Of a stretch of DNA of 64,000 bases, positions 57,754 through 64,000 are shown in pieces. The stretch covers positions 2,712,603-2,776,602 of the forward strand of contig JAAONU010000013.1 of the NCBI GenBank assembly GCA_012932295.1, read 5' to 3'. The translations under genes were made by a program, and so were the position numbers. The DNA is from Cyclina sinensis (taxonomy: Eukaryota > Mollusca > Bivalvia > Venerida > Veneridae). The notes under the pieces are model-generated. The model was not told where the DNA came from and ran no database searches. It saw only the letters and a list, made by a program, of their open reading frames with translations. Each line of letters opens with the position of its first letter. Position 1 is the first letter of the stretch.

Positions 57754-58047
57754 ATGTTTAACTTTTCTGTAAAAGTCTCTAAAAATCAATTTGATAACCT
57801 TTATGAAGCTCAAACTATTAAAATGAATCAGATCTTGAGTCTTGTAGAATTTTTACAATTTTTGGATGACAACCTAACGGGAATTTACGATGGAGTTTTG
57901 CCGAAAAGAGAGCTCCCTTTTTTCAGAGCCATTTATACTGAAATGTTCAACCATTACCAAAATATAGTTGAAAAGGGGGTGAAAGCTACCAGTTTGGTTG
58001 ATTTATCTAAGAAGACGACCACTTTGCCGATCGCCATTCAACCATAA
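57754..58047 (+). other. 97-codon open frame shared by the duplication (copy B)
   Basis: Starts ATGTTTAACTTTTCTGTAAA and ends with TAA at 58045-58047. The product is hydrophilic with a helical middle (VEFLQFLDDNLTGIYDGV) and matches no family I know. The copy-A version is broken, and changes between copies do not favour silent sites. Probably not a gene, but it is the longest frame preserved in either duplicate outside transposons. Confidence 0.25.
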
Positions 58048-59802
58048 AATGGGTGACTCAACCAAAATTTGGCGTTTCACCCAAGCGTAGAAGTCAATTA
58101 CACATGTTTTAACAATAAACAGTAATAACCGAGTAAATACTTTAATCCAAACTTAGTGATTCAGTGGATTAGTGTAAAAATGTTCATTTCACAATATGGA
58201 TTAGGATTTGTCAGACTGACAAACATGGCAAAACATTTACGAACAAGAGTTTCGAGTCGTGAAATCGGATGACAAACTGTTGCATGAAAGATAACACATC
58301 AAGAAAAATTCAGTTAAACAAGTTTCATAACCTACATAAATGGATTTATGTGTTTTGTCACTTTATCAGAACACTGTTCATTGTGTATCTTATAATGAAT
58401 CAGCAGGCTGACTTTGGTTAAGAAATATCATTTTACAAGCCTACAAGGTAGGATTTAGCAACTCTAAAACCTGGGGTGTATCAATATTACTCTAGAATGA
58501 TGACAACATCTGGATGAATATTTTTCGTAGAGAGTCGATCATTCCAAATACAAATCAATTCAAAAAGATAGACGTACTTTGTTGCTTGGTCGTCAAATCT
58601 TTGCAATACTGAGAAAAATCTATAAAAAAAAATACACAGAAAGAAGTGTGATTTGTCGAGAATAATTATCGGCACTAAATTTATAAGGTCCTGTAAATAA
58701 AATATAGTTTCTAAAATAACTTATGTATGAAAACCTAATCCGAGCAATATAATATATATATTTATATATATTTATTTAGTTATTTTTTATTTATAAGTGA
58801 AAATTAACAGCAAATTTTCTCTTAAGCAAGTTGCGTATGCATTAGTGCAGACATTTTGCATAACTTTGCGATAATGTTATTTATTTGTTAATGGGAGGTA
58901 TTATAACTTTAAGTCTAAAATAACTGGAACTTTTCAAAAAAGCAATTATGTCTTTTTTGAGCATTGTTCTACAAGGTCTTGATTTAACTGAAATTCTCAT
59001 TAGTTTTTATATGAAAAAAAATCTAATTAATATAAGTATGGTCTTAATTTCTTTTCTCTTGTTCAGCGACTTAAGAATTATCATAACAAGCCATATGCTT
59101 TTACAAACCACTTATAACTGTTTTAAAATAGACGAATAAATTTTCAGTTTTACACTTAGACTATCTTTAAAATTGAATAAAAGTGTGACAAAAAAAGGCA
59201 GTCGGTAGAGAAATGGAAAAAACCTCGGTTATAACAGTCATTGCATCTGTTTTCAATCGTTCAATCGTCGGCACCATACCTGACGTGCAAGACGCTTAAT
59301 AATTGATATTTTCCAATTTCATGCATTTCAAATAAAGTATTTATGTCGGTAACAGCTTTTACTGCAGAAATAGTTTTCTTCAGTTAATTATCATTGCCTA
59401 TTCATTTTTTAAGGTGCACCTAACGCTCAATTTCAATTAATAGTGCAAATTGCAAATAATGTGTAAAATACTTATTATCAATTAAGAGAAATAATGTTGA
59501 ACGTTATCCTTTCTTTGTTACCCTCATCTTTCATTTATTTAACCTTATACAAGTAACATTTATTATTGTTACACAAAGAAATGTATATATTTATTGCAAT
59601 CAATTCTGTCACTATATTGTATGTAATTTATCTGTGTCTGGGAATGGCAAATTTTAATGTTGTGAGACTTTGTGACCCGGCCTTTTGCGTAACATGTAAA
59701 TGCTATGAAAAAGTTAATACAATAAAATAGGTTTAAACTATTGACTTTGCGATTATGGGTACTAATTATGGACCATTTAGACAATAGCTCTACAGTGTGT
59801 TT

Positions 59803-60084
59803 TGAAGTACTGAAGTAAATCACCGACACGTGATCTCCATTAAGCAATATTTCTTTTTTCCAGAACTGGGCATACTCTATCTCCGGAGTCTTAAATTTGT
59901 ATGACAGTTCCTTTGTTTGTCACTTTATAGATATCTTTGACATATTCGTTAGACAACTAAAATGCATCTTTCATACACTTCAAACAAAAATTTAAAAGAC
60001 GGTTGAAATGTCATGTTTCCAGCACAAAAATATTCTGTTCTGAAAATGAATTAGATATTCGACAGAATAGTCTCTTCGGTCACA
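59803..60084. other. Intergenic, nothing recognised
   Basis: Between the end of the duplication and the 37-bp array; no feature supported. Confidence 0.4.
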
Positions 60085-60089
60085 TTTGT

Positions 60090-60402
60090 AGGTTTGAAAA
60101 TGTTCAAACAAACGAATTATTACTGTTAGTTTGAAAACGTTTATACAAACAAATAATAGCTGTCGGTTTGAAAGCGTTTAAACAAACGAAAAACAGCTGT
60201 CGGGTTGAAAACGTTTAAACAAGCGAATAATAGCTGTCGGGTTGAAAACGTTTAAATAAGCGAATAATAACTGTCAGTTTTAAAACGTTTAAACAAGCGA
60301 ATAATTACTGTCAGTTTGAAATCGTTTAAACAAGCAAAAAATAACTGTCAGTTTGAAAACGAATAAACAAGCGAATAATAACTGTCGGTTGGAAACGTTT
60401 TT
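60090..60402. repeat. ~37-bp tandem repeat, about eight units
   Basis: The unit GAAAACGTTTAAACAAGCGA plus ATAATAGCTGTCGGTTT recurs with point changes (AACTGTCAG variants). Most units contain the palindrome GTTTAAAC or a one-base variant. It lies directly next to the 3' end of the LINE at 60439. Confidence 0.9.
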
Positions 60403-60438
60403 GATTTCACTATGATAAGATCGAAAGGTAGAATTTTA

Positions 60439-63400
60439 TCAAAACTTCAAACTTCAGACTTTCATTGTATAAATGGCCTCCAGCCCATATACAAAGATGT
60501 ATATACATATTGTACAAATACAAACAAGGACATTTACCTGTAAAAAAAGCAAAAAAAAAATGACGGATCATGATACCATAACAAATACAATTTTAACATG
60601 TAACAAACTTTTACATGTAGGCATAGGTATTCATAACTATGAATTATAATATTAACCCATTTATAACATTTTCTCTATGTTTGAATGCTTGAAATAAATA
60701 CATCGCATTATCTCTAATTAACTGAATATTCTTTGTTGACATGAGAAAATTGAATTTAACGATGTTCGGGTTATCTATGTATTTATTTGGAAGATATTTC
60801 TTCCTTATATCAGAGTACAAAGGGCAGACCAATAAAATGATACTCATTTTCTATAGTGTTACAACAATTAATACATAATTGCTGATTAATAGGTAACTAT
60901 AAATATCTTCCCTTTTCGATCAATAGGTTATGAGATGAAGCTCTAAAGTTCACTAGACATCGTTTATATTTCAAAATATCTATGCCATTAACATATGTTT
61001 CAATAGTAAACTCTTTTTTAAAGTTCACGTAACATTTGGAAAGTTTGGCATTACTCAAACACTCTTGGTTCCATATTTGTAAATACTGATCCTTTAACCG
61101 TTGTTTATAATCACTCAAAGAATTTTCTATATCTACTACATACTAGGATTCCCAGATATAGCCAAACCCATTTTTATATAAATTTAAACGAATATTTGTA
61201 ACTCAATTGACGTAACCAAAACTATCATACACTTTTAACATACCATAGCAAAGCCTTATATACCTATCTGATCTACACTCTAAGAGTTTCAGCCAATATT
61301 TTATACACCTACACGAAGCAGTTATATATATAAAGGATAACGCCCAATATCCCCCATAATTGCAGCATTACATGCATTTTCTGACAAGTTCAAAAATCTC
61401 TTACAGGCAAATATATGTACAGCTTCTATTGATGCCATTTTTTCTGTTCCCCAAATTTCACTCCCATATAACATTATCGGGGTTACTTTCAAGTCAAAAA
61501 TTTAAAAAAAGATACACTGTTTAGACCGGGTGCATTTAATATATTTCCCAACAGAAAATTCAATACCTTTTTAGCCTTAATAGCAGCGAATTCTGCCATT
61601 TTAAACAATGACATAGTAGAAGTATAAAATAAACCAACATAGTTAAAGCATGATACACATTCAAGTTGTCTATTATTATATTGCCATTTTTCTTTATTAG
61701 ACGAAATTCCCCCTTTTTGTAAACCATTACCTTTGTTTTATCTATATTCACTTCAAAACTATTTTCAGTACAAAAATAGACAACGCATTTAGTCGTTTTT
61801 GTAACCCAACAATAGTATCCGACATAAGAGCAACATTATCAAAAATATTTCATCTAACGATGGATTTAACTGAATACCATGTGAATCAGAACCGGCTACT
61901 TCTATTGCTAGATCATTAATAAAAAATGAAAATAATATAGGGCTAAGATTACAGCCTTGTCTTAAACAATCAAAGCTAGAAAAACTTCCTGTCTGACCAG
62001 ATTTACACTTTACCGACATTTTTACGGACTTGTAAATATCTTTCATTGCAAGCAGGGGGAGTCCTCTTATGTTAATTGACAATAATTTGTTAAATAACTT
62101 GTTCCTTACCACGGAGTCGAAAGCTTTATGGAAATCAATAAAAGCTACGCATAATTTTCTCCGTTTCATATTTAAAAGTTTAGACGCAATAGAGTACAAG
62201 ATAAAAGCATTGTCAACAGTACTATTCCTTCTCTAAATCCTGCTTGCGATTCAGAGATTTCGTCAAACATTTCTACAAAAAAGTAATCCTTCTGTTTAGT
62301 ATACTTATATATATCTTGCTTAAAATATCCAACAACGCAATGCCTCTATAGTTATTTGTTTCATCTAAACGTCCTTTCTTATGTATTTGTACTAGTATAC
62401 TACTCGTCCAAGCTTCTGGAAAAACACCTGAGATATAAATTCTATTGAAAATTTTTACTAAATATGGCAACAGAAGATGTAACCCATACACAAAATGAGA
62501 AGAAATTAAGTTTCCCGCTGCAGATTTATTGAGTTTTAAATTTTTGACAGCTTTGCTCATTTCATAAGCACTAATTTCATCATTAAAATATCACCTTCAA
62601 TTTCACTAAGATCTACATCGATGTTTTCATTAGGAAAATCCTCTACAGCATCACCATGATTTAATTCTTCACCAAAGAGACTTTTAAAATGTATCTCCCT
62701 GTCTTCGTTGGATATATTCGGTAACTTTTCGTTTTGACCAGAAATTTCTTTTATTTTCCGCCAAAACAGCTTAGGGTTTGAGAAACAATGTTCCAAAAAC
62801 TTGGCTTTAACCTTATCATAATCATATCTTTTCGTTTTACATGCGTTACGATATTTTTTCTTACTCGTTAAATAATTTTTTAGATCAATTTCAGTCCTAG
62901 TTCTTCGGAATCTTCACAATGCATTATTTGCCACCTTTCTCAGCAGTTTACATTCCTTATCAAACCACTCTGTTTTCTTCTTATAATTTTTTTCTAGTTC
63001 TTGGTTTAACATAAAAACATTCACTTACTTTAAGAATACATTTTGTGAAATCATTAACAATATCTGTAACAGAAACTTCAATATTTTCAAACTTTTCGTC
63101 CACTGTACCAAAACCTCCATCAAGAATGAAATTATATAAGATATCTTGATATATTTGTCTCTGGTCTCAATCAATCTTATATTTTCCTGTATATAACAAT
63201 TAGTTTGTTCTACATTCAAGTTTATAGGTGACATTGATACAAAAACTCAAAGGCATATGGTCACACTATCCACTGGAATAAACTGTAAAATCAGTTACCT
63301 TTTCAAATATATTACTTTTACACAAAAAATAATCAATTACACTAGAACCGTTGGAGGAATGAAAGGTATAATCCCTAATGTTTCTATCTTTACCTACACG

Positions 63401-64000
63401 ACCATTTGCAATTGACAAGGAATTTGTCTGGCAAAATAAGATTAACTTTCTACCATAAGCATTAACCTGCTTAGCACAGGAAGTTCTTTTTGAACTTTTA
63501 TCTGTACTAAAAATGTCCTCCAAATCGTTTAGTACTGGTCCGTTGTCGGCAAAAAATACATAATCATCTAAAATGCCAGTTCTAGCATTAAAATCACCAC
63601 TTAATATAAAGTAATAATTATTTAAGGCTACTTGATTCTCAAATAAAAGATTTTCTAGTGTTCTAAGGCCATTATACTCACCAGATGTATAAAAACGTGA
63701 GCCTTCCGTTGGACAGTAAAATGAGGCAAACAATACATCATTTGACAAAGCAAATAGTTCTTTTTTATTTTAAGAAGAACCCCATATTCAAAATGTTCAT
63801 AAACCCTTTGCACAAAAGACCTGATAGAGTTTTTTACAAAAACAACAATTCCACCCATATTCCGGCTTCCCTTATAAGAGACCCTAGCTTAACAAAAATA
63901 GTGCATAAAATATGGAAGCAAATTAAGTAAAACTGAATCATCAGTTAGCCAAGTTTTTTGGAGTCCAATTATGTCAAATTTGCTAATGTATTCATTAAAA
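60439..64000 (-). mobile_element. Decayed relative of the 4.86-kb LINE, cut by the window end
   Basis: On minus the order is endonuclease then RT then C-terminal region, as in the LINE at 38297-41701. The endonuclease (63266-63990) shows DIIGLQKTWL, LSGDFNARTG and SVIDYFLCK. RT (61789-62560) shows NKSAAGNLISSHFVYG, ILVQIHKKGRLDETNNYRGI and AFIDFHKAFDSVV, but the FADD box is destroyed by a frameshift. The C-terminal part (60644-61118) shows LKDQYLQIWNQE and ASSHNLLIEKGRYL. The 3' end at about 60439 has a short TGAAGTT repeat tail. At least six frame breaks make it dead. It continues beyond 64000. Confidence 0.9.

Larger units (their letters stand above)
50850..59802 (+). repeat. Segmental duplication, copy B
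   Basis: Paralogue of 33314-45595 in direct orientation, about 17.5 kb downstream at the left edges. It lacks both copy-A insertions and the 58-bp array, and lacks about 220 bases corresponding to 33576-33794. It carries its own DNA transposon (51333-55158) at a site that is intact in copy A (near 34000-34012). Confidence 0.9.

Noticed and set aside
57754..58047. 97-codon frame as a host gene
   Set aside because: It is broken in copy A, and substitutions do not favour silent sites. Listed only as an open frame.

Overview
The window is eukaryotic, AT-rich, repeat-dense and gene-poor. It looks like an accessory stretch of a bivalve mollusc genome. The evidence is one multi-exon host gene whose product is a secreted, histidine-rich, Cu/Zn-SOD-like protein of the kind found in bivalve haemolymph (pernin / HIP / cavortin / dominin), plus tRNA-derived SINEs, hairpin-ended tandem-array repeats and APE-type LINEs of molluscan character. 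There are no operons, no CRISPR array and no recognisable intact nuclear tRNA or rRNA gene.

Layout. 1-7.6 kb: a LINE 3' tail (503-920), AT-rich DNA and a 1.8-kb element with long inverted arms (5728-7495). 7.6-11.9 kb: a tRNA-derived SINE 131 bp upstream of the start codon of the six-exon SOD-like gene (8018-11860), whose last intron carries about 1 kb of tandem repeats. 12.3-18.8 kb: a 50/54-bp minisatellite, degenerate tandem repeats, a second SINE copy and a tRNA-like sequence. 18.9-22.3 kb: a dead, rearranged Ty3/Gypsy element, pol on minus and gag on plus, between perfect 67-bp direct repeats. 23-32.5 kb: a pogo-like MITE, a second TIR MITE, and several tandem arrays.

33.3-45.6 kb and 50.85-59.8 kb are two copies, in direct orientation, of one segmental duplication. 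Each copy shows the empty site for insertions in the other. Copy A has gained a 0.33-kb retroposon (37115-37439) and a 4.86-kb LINE (38141-42998) with both ORFs open. Copy B has gained a 3.83-kb DNA transposon (51333-55158) with 62-bp TIRs and a 6-bp target duplication, and that transposon was itself split by a ~148-bp tandem array. Between the copies lies a decayed jockey-like LINE (46960-48480). The window ends inside a decayed relative of the 4.86-kb LINE (60439-64000, minus).

The features I rate most worth checking are these. (1) The full LINE has ORF1 and ORF2 in the same frame with a single UAG between them and no nearby AUG for ORF2, suggesting stop-codon readthrough or reinitiation. 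(2) The DNA transposon has a start codon and splice-donor-like sequence inside its TIRs. (3) The SOD-like protein keeps all four Cu ligands but has lost a Zn ligand, the active-site Arg and the electrostatic loop. All calls come from reading the sequence; no database search was run.
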